Shown piece by piece: positions 36,097-44,651 of a stretch of DNA of 64,000 nucleotides. The stretch's first letter is position 1. The number at the start of each line of letters is the position of its first letter. This stretch comes from JBHEBG01 sp046557915 (GTDB lineage: Bacteria; Bacteroidota; Bacteroidia; Flavobacteriales; Flavobacteriaceae). Below the pieces are notes generated by a model that saw only the letters and a list, made by a program, of their open reading frames with translations, searched no databases and was not told the DNA's origin. Location of the stretch: the NCBI RefSeq assembly GCF_046557915.1, contig NZ_JBHEBG010000004.1, positions 310,001 to 374,000 of the forward strand, in the 5' to 3' direction. The translations under genes were made by a program, and so were the position numbers.

Positions 36097-38760
36097 ATGA
36101 AAAATACCATAGCAGTTTTCTTGGTTTGCATTTCGCTCAACTTGTTGGCGGCTGAAAAGAAACAGCTTCCCATTGAAATACAGAACAACGTAGTAGGGGC
36201 ACCTATTACCTTGGGCATACCCTTTCCTATGGGAGAACTGCATTATGTAGATAACATTCGTCTCCTAAATTCCAAGGGAGAGGAAATTCCCTGTCAGACC
36301 ACGGAAGTCACTACTTGGGCTCCAATTAATGATAGTATAAAATGGGTATGGGTATTTTTCTTTTCCGATGAGGCCTCCAAATATACCTTGGAGTATGGGG
36401 ATGAGGTTTTCCCAATGTCTCCCAAGGAACGTATTGTATCAATAAATAACATGCGCCCCGGAGGAGGTATAGATGTTAATACAGGTCCCTTGTCTTTTAC
36501 AATTGACAAACGAGGAAACGGTTTTTTGGATAAGGTATCCATGGACTTTAATGACGATGGCACCTTTGATGAGAGCGAAGTAATTGCCTCATCACCCGAG
36601 GAACATAGGGGTACTTTTTTGGATATTTTGGACGATGCGGGCATTGATACTTCAAAAGCCATGATCAATGAAGTGTTTCGAGAAAAAGGATCGGGACCTA
36701 TGCATGCGATTTTTAGAATTGAGGGTACTTATGTCTATGAACGAAAAGACAACAATATATCTCCTTTTACCATTCGTATCCATGCTTACGCCGGAAAAAC
36801 ATATGTTAAGGTCTTACATACCATGACGTATACTGGTATTCCGGACAAACATAAGATTCAAGAAGGTGAGCATGCCAACATAGCAACGCAGAATAAGAAA
36901 ATACTTTCCGAAGATACGTCGGACGATCCGGGATGGACGCAGCCCAACGATCAAATTGCTGCCTGCGGACTTCAATTGAAGTATCATCTAGACCAAACGG
37001 CGACGGTTACCATGCCCATGTTCAGGGGTAATTGGTATGATGAGAATACCGATCAAAAATTGGAAACTGTAAATGTTTCTGCGGAAGACAAAGTTAGCCT
37101 ATTACAAACAGGACCGGGAAGGAATAGAGGAATCAAGGGTTTACGAAGCCTCTTTAGAGGAGAAACAAATTCGGGTAGTGGGGAAAGTGCGGCTGCCGCG
37201 GTCGATGAAAATGATAAATTTGAAGCTACGATTTTGAATGGTAGCGCTGTTTTGAGCAAGGCACAAAAAGCCAAAGGATGGATCAACATATCCGATAAGA
37301 ACAGGGGCATTGGTATCGGGATCAAGAATTTTCTCGAAGAGTACCCTAAAGGGCTAGAGGTAGATCCCAAAACAAACGCAATACTTGGGAATATCTGGCC
37401 TTTGGAAAATGGTCCTATGAGCTTTGCGCGAAAGAATACCGAACCCGATGGCCAGATGCTGGCTAATTTTGCCCAAGGGATTACAAAGACTACGGAATTC
37501 CTCTATTATTTTCATGACGGAGAGGCCACCACCGAAGTCGATAAAAAAATGGACTACGTACTTAAGAGTCCTGTGGCACACGTATCCCCTGCATGGTATA
37601 CAAACGCAAAAGTATATGGGAACATAGCACCTTTTTCAACCAAGTACCCCGAATTTGAGAACGCGTTGCAGTACAAGTACGAATGGTATTTGTTTAATCA
37701 AAAAAGACAGCCGTGGTACGGCATATTCGATTATGGAGATGGCAAAAGTTACTATGTTAGGGATCAATGGTTTCAATGGACAAACAACGAACCCACTGTA
37801 GACTTTATGCTATGGACCAATTTTATGCGTACCGGCGATGCCAAATATTATTACATGGCCCAGGCTATGAGCAGGCACACTATGGACGTGGATAATATTC
37901 ATTGGCCAAAAAAGCGAAGTTACTTGGGTCAGATCAATGATGCCATAGACTTTTGGGATTATGAAGAAGAGAAAGAATCCACTCCGTATTTAGGTATTGG
38001 GCGCAGACATGCGGGAGAGCATTGGTATGCCCTGTTAAGTGCGCATGTATGGATCCAGGGTTGGATTGCATCGTATTACCTTACAGGCGATCAACGGGCC
38101 TTGGAAATAGCCAAAATGACCGGCGATACCTATATAAAACGCATTTGGGGAGATCACGATCTAAGAGGCAGAAGATTGTATTTATCTGTTCTTAACCTTG
38201 TAGAACTATATGATGCCACCAAATTGGAGCGGTATCGGAAAGAACTGGATGAAAGGGTTAACCTAATGCTTACCCTGCAACAAGAACAGGGAGGTAACCT
38301 GTTGTTAGATCGGTATGGTTACAGTCAGACCTATGCCGTACAGGGACTCTATAAGTATTATCAGATTACCGGTAAGAAAGAAATTAGAAAAGCGCTGTTA
38401 GAACACGCCAGATGGGTACGCAATGTTCCGCCTCTCAATCATGAAATGGAATCTTACCTGGCAACCATTTATCCGTTGTTATTGGGTTATGAATTTAGTT
38501 GCCAAAAAAGTTTTCTAGAGGAGGCATTGGCGAGGGCCGAGGTACTTAAAGTCTCTGAATTGACCAAAGACATCAATGATTTTGATAATGAAAAAGAGTT
38601 AAGTGAAGCCCTTTTAAAAGTATCTAATCTGCCAAAAAGTGCAGGAATGTTTACGAACTGGGAAATAAATCAGGGGTTAAGGGTATTTGGTTGGACACAT
38701 GCTTATAACATTCCTTACCTTATTTATTGGTTGGAACATGCGGATGAAAATCACAAGTAA
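36097..38760 (+). CDS. PcRGLX/YetA-like exo-polysaccharide lyase family protein
   Basis: A large secreted protein of 887 residues with a signal peptide to about residue 20 (ISLNLLAAE). The N-terminal part has the family's sandwich-like start (GAPITLGIPFPMGEL, CQTTEVTTWAPINDSIKWVW, GPLSFTIDKRGNGFLDKV). The C-terminal half looks like an (alpha/alpha) barrel with conserved aromatic and histidine residues (NEPTVDFMLWTNFMRTGDAK, AMSRHTMDVDNIHWP, IGRRHAGEHWYALLSAHVWI). Relatives include the exo-rhamnogalacturonan lyase PcRGLX (PL26) and YetA of Bacillus. It is the only predicted depolymerase in this locus, so it may be the main enzyme on the glycan backbone. I place it by remembered features; the substrate is unproven. 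Confidence 0.75.
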   Translation: MKNTIAVFLVCISLNLLAAEKKQLPIEIQNNVVGAPITLGIPFPMGELHYVDNIRLLNSKGEEIPCQTTEVTTWAPINDSIKWVWVFFFSDEASKYTLEYGDEVFPMSPKERIVSINNMRPGGGIDVNTGPLSFTIDKRGNGFLDKVSMDFNDDGTFDESEVIASSPEEHRGTFLDILDDAGIDTSKAMINEVFREKGSGPMHAIFRIEGTYVYERKDNNISPFTIRIHAYAGKTYVKVLHTMTYTGIPDKHKIQEGEHANIATQNKKILSEDTSDDPGWTQPNDQIAACGLQLKYHLDQTATVTMPMFRGNWYDENTDQKLETVNVSAEDKVSLLQTGPGRNRGIKGLRSLFRGETNSGSGESAAAAVDENDKFEATILNGSAVLSKAQKAKGWINISDKNRGIGIGIKNFLEEYPKGLEVDPKTNAILGNIWPLENGPMSFARKNTEPDGQMLANFAQGITKTTEFLYYFHDGEATTEVDKKMDYVLKSPVAHVSPAWYTNAKVYGNIAPFSTKYPEFENALQYKYEWYLFNQKRQPWYGIFDYGDGKSYYVRDQWFQWTNNEPTVDFMLWTNFMRTGDAKYYYMAQAMSRHTMDVDNIHWPKKRSYLGQINDAIDFWDYEEEKESTPYLGIGRRHAGEHWYALLSAHVWIQGWIASYYLTGDQRALEIAKMTGDTYIKRIWGDHDLRGRRLYLSVLNLVELYDATKLERYRKELDERVNLMLTLQQEQGGNLLLDRYGYSQTYAVQGLYKYYQITGKKEIRKALLEHARWVRNVPPLNHEMESYLATIYPLLLGYEFSCQKSFLEEALARAEVLKVSELTKDINDFDNEKELSEALLKVSNLPKSAGMFTNWEINQGLRVFGWTHAYNIPYLIYWLEHADENHK

Positions 38761-39060
38761 TAACACATAGAATCCCAAATAGAACTTCTTTAATTCTTTA
38801 AACTTGAAGATTTTTAGAAATTCCAGAAACTTTTTAAAAAAATATTCGCGGAGGATACATCTTTTTGTGCCGGATAAGCGTATGTACACTGTTTATGTGG
38901 GAGTTATCGGCCTATTTCATAACCAATAGTGCATCGTATTAGATACGCTAAACTTCTAAGAATTGCCCGAAAAAATTCAAAACCTATGAATTTTTGCTAG
39001 TAGAAGGTTCAAAACTTTTATTGAACTTTGGAGGAATTAGTAACCCCAATATCTTACATT
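38761..39060 (+). other. 300-base spacer without a gene
   Basis: Between the lyase-family gene and the PD40 gene. I see no open frame with a plausible start, no RNA gene and no strong hairpin followed by T. The part nearest the PD40 gene presumably holds its promoter, but no clear TAnnTTTG element was found. Confidence 0.5.
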
Positions 39061-40344
39061 ATGTATACGTCTATAACCTACAACGTTGCTTTTGCATGTA
39101 TTATTACTTTCTTTTGCTGTTCATTGTCAGCGCAAAATGCAAAGCACTACGAATCAGACAATTGGGAAGTTCGCGAAGGGAACAGAAGAATTGACCACTA
39201 TTTAGAACTCTCAAAATTGGGATACAAGGATAGTGAGATCTTTGAAGACCTAGGCAACGCCAACTTCTTAATTGAAAACTACGAGACCGCCATATATTGG
39301 TATGATAAACTACGAGATCATAATAGGGATGGCGTACTGAAACCAAGCTACGAAGAGCGTTATGAGTATGCTTTGGAAAAAACCAAGGCAACCGCCTCTA
39401 CATTGGTAGTAAATAACAGGGACTGGGTGGCTGCTATAAAGGAGGACTATCAGGTAAATAAAAAACCGGTAAAAACTACTTTAGCTTCATCCAATACCAA
39501 CAGTAAATATAAATCCCTGGATTTTCTTCAAAATAACGGAACCAGCGCTCTTGAGGATATGGTAGAACAACAGATTCCAAGAAAGGCAGGTTCCGATTTT
39601 TTGAGCGATAAGACCCTTGGGTATCAAAATGCATATAAAACCCCAATTTCTGTTACTGCAGATGGCAATACGGCTTATTTTAGTAGGGCCAGTTTGGTAA
39701 AACCCTTATATGGTGTTTTTTCCAAGGAACAAATGGTTCACAAAATATACAGGGCAGACAAGATCAATGGGCAATGGAAGAACATCCGCGAAGTAGCTGT
39801 TAACCCTAAATATTCATCAGCCTTGCATCCAACGATTTCAGATGACGGAAAAAGATTGTTTTTTGCGTCCAATATGCCGGGTACTTTTGGTAAATACGAT
39901 ATCTATGTTTCCAAAATAAATGCGGATGGTACTTGTGGAGTGGCAAAGAACTTAGGTACGAAGGTAAACACGGACAAGAACGATCTGTACCCGAATATTG
40001 TAGGTGGAACTTCCTTGTTTTTTGCCTCGGATGGGCATAAGGGACATGGCGGATTAGATGTGTTTATGGCCCAAGTAGGAAGTAAAAAAGTGGGCTGGTC
40101 CGTTAACCTTGGTAGTTCTATCAATAGCATTGAGGACGATTTTTCCATAGCCCTAACGGAAAAAGGCGTGGGCTACGTAATGTCTAATAGGGGAAGGGAA
40201 AAGGGTGCTGTTTACCCAGTGGCATTTTCACTCTCAACAAATAAAAACGACAAGCTACAGGAAAACGAAGGGTATAACATCCTGGAAGTACTCAATAGTG
40301 ATGCGAAGACGAACTACACCACCTCCATTTTTGAGGATGATTAA
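39061..40344 (+). CDS. PD40 (WD40-like) repeat surface protein, lacking an OmpA domain
   Basis: A 427-residue exported protein. The ATG at 39061 starts a signal peptide (ending near CCSLSAQ); a TTG at 39028 would spoil it. Residues about 30-110 look TPR-like (GYKDSEIFEDLGNANFLIEN, ETAIYWYDKL). Residues about 195-400 hold PD40-type strands (HPTISDDGKRLFFASNMPG, YPNIVGGTSLFFASDGHKGH, GGLDVFMAQVG). Proteins with this build usually continue into a C-terminal OmpA-like peptidoglycan-binding domain and pair with a PorP/SprF gene. Here the partner is present but the OmpA part is missing; the frame stops at 40344, and in-frame coding-like sequence continues beyond two stops. It may be truncated but functional, or decaying. 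Confidence 0.82.
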   Translation: MYTSITYNVAFACIITFFCCSLSAQNAKHYESDNWEVREGNRRIDHYLELSKLGYKDSEIFEDLGNANFLIENYETAIYWYDKLRDHNRDGVLKPSYEERYEYALEKTKATASTLVVNNRDWVAAIKEDYQVNKKPVKTTLASSNTNSKYKSLDFLQNNGTSALEDMVEQQIPRKAGSDFLSDKTLGYQNAYKTPISVTADGNTAYFSRASLVKPLYGVFSKEQMVHKIYRADKINGQWKNIREVAVNPKYSSALHPTISDDGKRLFFASNMPGTFGKYDIYVSKINADGTCGVAKNLGTKVNTDKNDLYPNIVGGTSLFFASDGHKGHGGLDVFMAQVGSKKVGWSVNLGSSINSIEDDFSIALTEKGVGYVMSNRGREKGAVYPVAFSLSTNKNDKLQENEGYNILEVLNSDAKTNYTTSIFEDD

Positions 40345-40467
40345 CACGGTGGTAACTAACTACCAACTATTCAATTCAATTATTTAAACGAAGGAAATTT
40401 CAGCACGGCCTACTTGATAGTGAGCAAGACCGATGACGAAAAACGGACCGATCTAAAAGTGTATTGA
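40345..40467 (+). pseudogene. In-frame coding remnant after the PD40 gene
   Basis: The reading frame of the PD40 gene continues past its stop at 40344. It meets a second TAA at 40357 and then reads FNYLNEGNFSTAYLIVSKTD and EKRTDLKVY before TGA at 40465. The composition of this stretch is protein-like and in the same frame, which suggests the former C-terminus of the gene. Chance cannot be ruled out for so short a stretch. Confidence 0.4.
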
Positions 40468-40564
40468 GCTATTTTTATTAGACCCTGGCCGATTAGCACT
40501 TTGCAAGGATTTCAAAGCAGATATAATCACGTTTAGTGATTAGGACAACAATAATTTCAATAAG

Positions 40565-42346
40565 ATGAACCGTAATATTACAATAGCAACGAAGGTATTT
40601 TCAATAGTAGTATTGAGCCTCGGTCTTGGTGGTCAGATTTCCTATAGCCAGGAAACCATCTCAGAGTTTGGTTCTAATACGGCCTATCACAATCAGTTAT
40701 TCTTTAATAGGTTTTTAATCAACCCCACATTTTCTTTGGTAAGGGAGAACAAATCCTATCTTAACATTTTACATAGAAACCAGTATGCTACCTTCGAAGA
40801 TAACAGTCAAAACTATTTCTTGGGCTTTAGCAATAAGCTAAATGATCATACAGCTTTAGGAATAAGCGTTTATAGCCAATGGGCAGGTGTTATCCAAGAA
40901 TTTGGTTTTAATGCCAATTACGCCACTTCTGTACAATTAAGTAAAAAGAGCAAACTAACTTTTGGGACAAACGTTACCTATTTCAGTGAAGGGTTGGCCA
41001 AGAACAGGGTTATTGCAACGGAAAACGACCCCGAACTTCTTGAAGCGAGTTTAGAGAACAAACTTGCAATTCAGCCCGGAATTACATTGTCCGTAGGTAG
41101 TTTTGATTTTGGTTTGTACGCAGAAAACTTATTGAACTATAATCAAACAACAAACAGTTTTTTAACAAGCTTTAATGATAAAAGCATTAAAGCATCTCTC
41201 CAATATACTTATTCATTTATGACTAGAACCGGATTGTTCTCCAAAGCGAGGATAATGCCCTTAATGCAACTCGGTAAAAACGAGGATGGCAGTATGGACT
41301 ATGTTGGTTCTATCTTACTTGATCTACCCGAGTACGGCTGGTTACAAACCACCTTGGATGATGAATACGGATTGTCTTTGGGTTTTGGACTTAATCTAAA
41401 TAAAAAATTATCCCTCGGGTATTTATTGGAGAAAAATGTTTTTGAAGAGGAGGTAGATCTTGGTTGGAACCATGAACTTTCCTTGGCCTATACCTTTAAA
41501 AATAATGGCAATGGCTTCGGGGATAGCACCGAAGAGTCTAACGATAGGCAGATAGATCGCATCGTTAGAAACTACGAAGAACAAATCTTAAAGCTGGTTG
41601 CGGAAAAAGATAAAAGTGAAAAAGAACTAAAAAAAACCAGTCTTGCACAGGAAAGAAAGAACAAAAAAGAACGTAAGCAAAGTACCAGGGCTCTTGCCGG
41701 TAAAACCGAAAAGGATGCCAAAAAAAATGGGGCCGGATATAATGAGGTAACCTTTACCGGTGTAGATGAAAACTCCCTTGCCTATCAGAACCGTTTAATT
41801 TTGGACGAATTGATCCTAAGACAAGACTCTGTTGAAGAGGCCAGAAACGAAGCTTTTGAGAAGAAGTTTGAAACTATTGTAAGAATTCTAAGGAACGATG
41901 TTAGGCGAAACATCGATAGCAAACCAAAGAACTATAGAAGTTCATCCAATACAGTGCGTGTTGCAAGTAACGAAACATCGAGAACATCAAATACGTCGTT
42001 AAGCGGGCAGCACAAAAAGTATGAAAAACTCCCTATTAAGGTTGGAAACCTTTCCGATATCATTGGTGTAGAATCTGGATATTACGTAATCGCCAACGTT
42101 TATAAAAACAAAAGGTACCTAAACGCATTTATGAAAGACCTTAAAGAACAAGGTTTAAATGCCAAGCAGTTTTACAATAAGAAAAATGGGTTGCACTATG
42201 TTTATTTGGCAGATTTTAATGTTAAGTCAGATGCCGAGAACGCCTTTGTCTCCAATTTGGATGGCAAGTATCGAGACGAAAAATGGATCATGCAGGTAAA
42301 CAATACCAATACCGCTACTGCCGATATTACTTTTGAAGACCAGTAG
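40565..42346 (+). CDS. PorP/SprF family type IX secretion membrane protein with SPOR-like C-terminus
   Basis: A 593-residue outer-membrane protein. The signal peptide ends near residue 30 (GGQISYSQ). Residues about 35-320 form the PorP/SprF barrel-like domain (NQLFFNRFLINPTFSLVREN, LNDHTALGISVYSQWAGVI). A Lys/Glu-rich coiled-coil stretch follows (about 330-385). The last 90 residues look like a SPOR fold (GYYVIANVYKNKRYLNAFM, GLHYVYLADFNVKSDAENAF), a fold known to bind denuded peptidoglycan. PorP/SprF proteins normally end after the barrel, at about 300 residues, so this one is long. It is the partner of the PD40 gene upstream and may link the surface to the cell wall in place of the missing OmpA domain. 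Confidence 0.85.
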   Translation: MNRNITIATKVFSIVVLSLGLGGQISYSQETISEFGSNTAYHNQLFFNRFLINPTFSLVRENKSYLNILHRNQYATFEDNSQNYFLGFSNKLNDHTALGISVYSQWAGVIQEFGFNANYATSVQLSKKSKLTFGTNVTYFSEGLAKNRVIATENDPELLEASLENKLAIQPGITLSVGSFDFGLYAENLLNYNQTTNSFLTSFNDKSIKASLQYTYSFMTRTGLFSKARIMPLMQLGKNEDGSMDYVGSILLDLPEYGWLQTTLDDEYGLSLGFGLNLNKKLSLGYLLEKNVFEEEVDLGWNHELSLAYTFKNNGNGFGDSTEESNDRQIDRIVRNYEEQILKLVAEKDKSEKELKKTSLAQERKNKKERKQSTRALAGKTEKDAKKNGAGYNEVTFTGVDENSLAYQNRLILDELILRQDSVEEARNEAFEKKFETIVRILRNDVRRNIDSKPKNYRSSSNTVRVASNETSRTSNTSLSGQHKKYEKLPIKVGNLSDIIGVESGYYVIANVYKNKRYLNAFMKDLKEQGLNAKQFYNKKNGLHYVYLADFNVKSDAENAFVSNLDGKYRDEKWIMQVNNTNTATADITFEDQ

Positions 42347-42421
42347 ACCGTTTTTGACGGCGGTGATCCACAAATCACCAAAATAGTACGGAACTAAAAG
42401 CACGTCCTAGTTTGCTTTTAC

Positions 42422-42470
42422 CTTGCCGACGATTAACCCTGATAAGGTAATCGTCGGTTAAGGTATTTTT
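42422..42470 (+). terminator. Hairpin after the PorP/SprF gene
   Basis: A perfect ten-base inverted repeat, CCGACGATTA at 42426-42435 and TAATCGTCGG at 42448-42457. It can be extended outward by CTT (42422-42424) and AAG (42460-42462) across small mismatches. A run of T (42466-42470) follows after a few bases. It lies 80 bases after the gene and is the likely transcript end. Confidence 0.6.
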
Positions 42471-42728
42471 AACCACTACACGCACGGCCAGAACTACTGA
42501 CGCATCAATTATTAACTGCAAAAAAACGATGTAGTCTAGGGTTATCATATTTATAAGAATGTGTTTCAGTTGTTATTTTTTTACGTTTTTAGCGTTAAAA
42601 TAATGAACAACAGGTGTGCATTTGAACGAAAATACGCATCAAATTTAGAGGCAAGTATTAAATATTACTATATTTAAGTATAGAGAAGATTATACAAAAC
42701 CATTATAAAACCCCAAAAACCCCGCTAT

Positions 42729-42902
42729 ATGAAATCTTACCTCTACCTCTACAGTAACCAAAAAGGAGACACAGGTTGTAGCCTTTATGCAAAAACCGGA
42801 CCTACTGGTCCGCAAGACGCTTATGCAAAACCAAGGCATAAGAAACACGAATCTTTTTTATCATTTAACACACAATTTGGAGAGAAACACAAATCCTGTT
42901 AA
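42729..42902 (+). CDS. Possible small protein, 57 residues
   Basis: An ATG frame that begins MKSYLYLYSNQKGDTGC, carries AKTGPTGPQDAYAKP in the middle and ends EKHKSC. It has no signal peptide and no family I recognise. Upstream are only C- and A-rich bases. The frame sits inside a long gene-free gap, and the support is weak. Confidence 0.25.
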   Translation: MKSYLYLYSNQKGDTGCSLYAKTGPTGPQDAYAKPRHKKHESFLSFNTQFGEKHKSC

Positions 42903-43000
42903 CCATTGTGGAAACGGGAATCTTTATTGTTGTGCTGCTAAAATTATAAGAAGGTAATTCTCTTTTATTAGCATATACATCCCTATTTATCTTCTACGTG

Positions 43001-43021
43001 GAAATTTGATTTTCAAATTTC
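43001..43021. repeat. Nine-base inverted repeat flanked by TACGTGG
   Basis: GAAATTTGA at 43001-43009 and TCAAATTTC at 43013-43021 form a perfect hairpin with a three-base loop. TACGTGG occurs just before (42995-43001) and just after (43024-43030) as a direct repeat. It lies 140 bases before the response regulator gene and might be a regulatory site or the end of a small transcript. Confidence 0.4.
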
Positions 43022-43161
43022 GATACGTGGCATCAACATTTCCTATGCATAAGAAACTGCTTAGCAGGTAAATCTATGCTCATAAACCGTTCCCTATTTC
43101 TACATTCTGGATATTCATTTTTTAGAAAATTTTAAATCAAACCATTAAAATACTATAAGAT

Positions 43162-43782
43162 ATGAAATCAAATATTTTAAGAATCATCGTTGTGGACAAT
43201 GACCAAAAGTTCCACGAAGCCTACAAGTATTATTTTGAAACCTACATAGACTATTCCCTTATGGGCATTTATAGTTCTATGGAAACCGCTTTGTTGGATT
43301 ATGACAACGCTATGCCCGATATCATTGTATCGGAAGCTTCCTTACCCGATATTTTTGGTATAAGGGGAATTAGACTTTTTAGGAAAAAAGACCCCGATGT
43401 AAAAATTATTATGGTAAGTGAACAAAGCGATTTTGAAGTCGTTAAAAAGGCTTTTAAAAATGGGGCCAATGGGTACCTTACCAAACCAGTAAGCAAAAAA
43501 CGCTTGCACCATGCTTTAAACTCCATTAAATATGAAGGTGCGGCCATGAGCAACGATATTGCGAAGAAAGTAATCTCCATGTTCCGCAGAAAATCGTACA
43601 AATCTTTTTCCGAAAGAGAAAACCAAATTATAGATTATCTGTGTAGGGGAGCTACTTACAAGGTTATAGCCGACAAGTTGTTTGTTACCACGAGCACTAT
43701 AAATTTCCACGTGCAGAATATTTATCTGAAACTTAATGTGAACTCAAAATCCGAAGCGTTAATGAAATTGAAAGAACTATAA
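43162..43782 (+). CDS. LuxR-type response regulator with Glu at the phospho-acceptor site
   Basis: A 206-residue DNA-binding regulator of the NarL/LuxR class. The receiver domain has the acidic pair region IIVVDNDQ (8-15), Ser86 (VSEQSD) and Lys108 (LTKPVS). At the position of the acceptor aspartate stands E58 (PDIIVSEASLPD), which cannot be phosphorylated in the usual way and may mimic the active state. The LuxR HTH is at about 145-206 (SERENQIIDYLCRGATYKVI, TSTINFHVQNIYLKLNVNSK). No histidine kinase is adjacent. It may control the surface-protein genes upstream (inference). Confidence 0.9.
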   Translation: MKSNILRIIVVDNDQKFHEAYKYYFETYIDYSLMGIYSSMETALLDYDNAMPDIIVSEASLPDIFGIRGIRLFRKKDPDVKIIMVSEQSDFEVVKKAFKNGANGYLTKPVSKKRLHHALNSIKYEGAAMSNDIAKKVISMFRRKSYKSFSERENQIIDYLCRGATYKVIADKLFVTTSTINFHVQNIYLKLNVNSKSEALMKLKEL

Positions 43783-43931
43783 AACAATAAAATATAAGGA
43801 AACCACTACTTTAAGACCGTTACTTTTTAAGGTTGTTGTTCTATATCGGAATTAATCATCTAGGCACCCGAATTCCCGTTGTAATGGGGTATCCCTATGG
43901 TTTGTACCCATCACGACCATTGGTCTAAGCT

Positions 43932-44648
43932 CTATTCCTTTAGGAATTTGGTTATAATGGAATCTACTTTCTGTTGCTGCTGTAGTGTAGCGTTGTATTG
44001 CGTGGTTATTGCTTGTTCCACTATGGCCATCATAATAATCTTATTGCGGAATTCGAATGATTTTAATGTTTCATAAGAGTTTATTTCCAGATTTGTAAAA
44101 TCGATGTCCTTTACTAGGACATTGTAGAAGTTTTCGAATCTTGAATCCATACCTTTTTCAGAAATGTAAGTAAGTTGCTCCTGCAGGGAATGCAAATCTA
44201 CCAATGCCGTGCTCAGTATAGAGTTTTCTTTGGTATTTGAGTTGATATAGCTCATAAGATAACTTTCCGAAAAACTATAGGAGGTTGAAATGAAAAATTC
44301 TGCCAGATAAACCCGCAATGAATCGCGTTCCTTTTCTATATCTTGCTTTGCAAGAAAAGAGTTGAATTTTAGCATCTTGGGGTAGGTAGATTCCCTGGCC
44401 GTTTTATCTACAATTAAATCCAGCATATTGGCCGTATTCTCTTGTTTCAACTGTTTTAACATAATCAGGGTATTGGCTTCGCTTTTCCGCTCTTCGTTCC
44501 AATTGTTGATCTGCAGTGCAATAAGGATGCCTATTACTACTAAAACAATTTCGCCAAGAGCATAAAACAAGTATTTTCTGAAGTTGTTTTCTGTCCCTTT
44601 ATTATTTATAAGTATACGTTGTCGTATCCGTCTAAAGAATTTGATCAT
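43932..44648 (-). CDS. DUF6090 family membrane protein
   Basis: A 238-residue protein with one N-terminal membrane helix (about residues 27-46, YALGEIVLVVIGILIALQIN) followed at once by NWNEERKSE; this pattern defines a large family in flavobacteria with no known function. The start is basic (FFRRIRQRILINNKGTENNF). The rest is helical and probably faces the periplasm (TARESTYPKMLKFNSFL, LHSLQEQLTYISEKGMD). It lies four bases after the S9 peptidase gene on the minus strand, so it is likely co-transcribed with it. Confidence 0.85.
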   Translation of the reverse strand: MIKFFRRIRQRILINNKGTENNFRKYLFYALGEIVLVVIGILIALQINNWNEERKSEANTLIMLKQLKQENTANMLDLIVDKTARESTYPKMLKFNSFLAKQDIEKERDSLRVYLAEFFISTSYSFSESYLMSYINSNTKENSILSTALVDLHSLQEQLTYISEKGMDSRFENFYNVLVKDIDFTNLEINSYETLKSFEFRNKIIMMAIVEQAITTQYNATLQQQQKVDSIITKFLKE

Positions 44649-44651
44649 AAG

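Larger units (their letters stand above)
42347..43161 (+). other. 815-base spacer with hairpins and one small reading frame
   Basis: A long gap between the PorP/SprF gene and a response regulator gene. It contains a terminator-like hairpin, one possible 57-codon gene and an A/T-rich inverted repeat flanked by TACGTGG; each is listed separately. Otherwise no open frame of note and no RNA gene were recognised. The spacer is long enough for an untranslated leader or a small RNA. Confidence 0.5.

Noticed and set aside
42729..42902. Collagen-like GPTGPQ stretch in the small frame as a sign of a surface protein
   Set aside because: Only two triplets, no repeat and no signal peptide.
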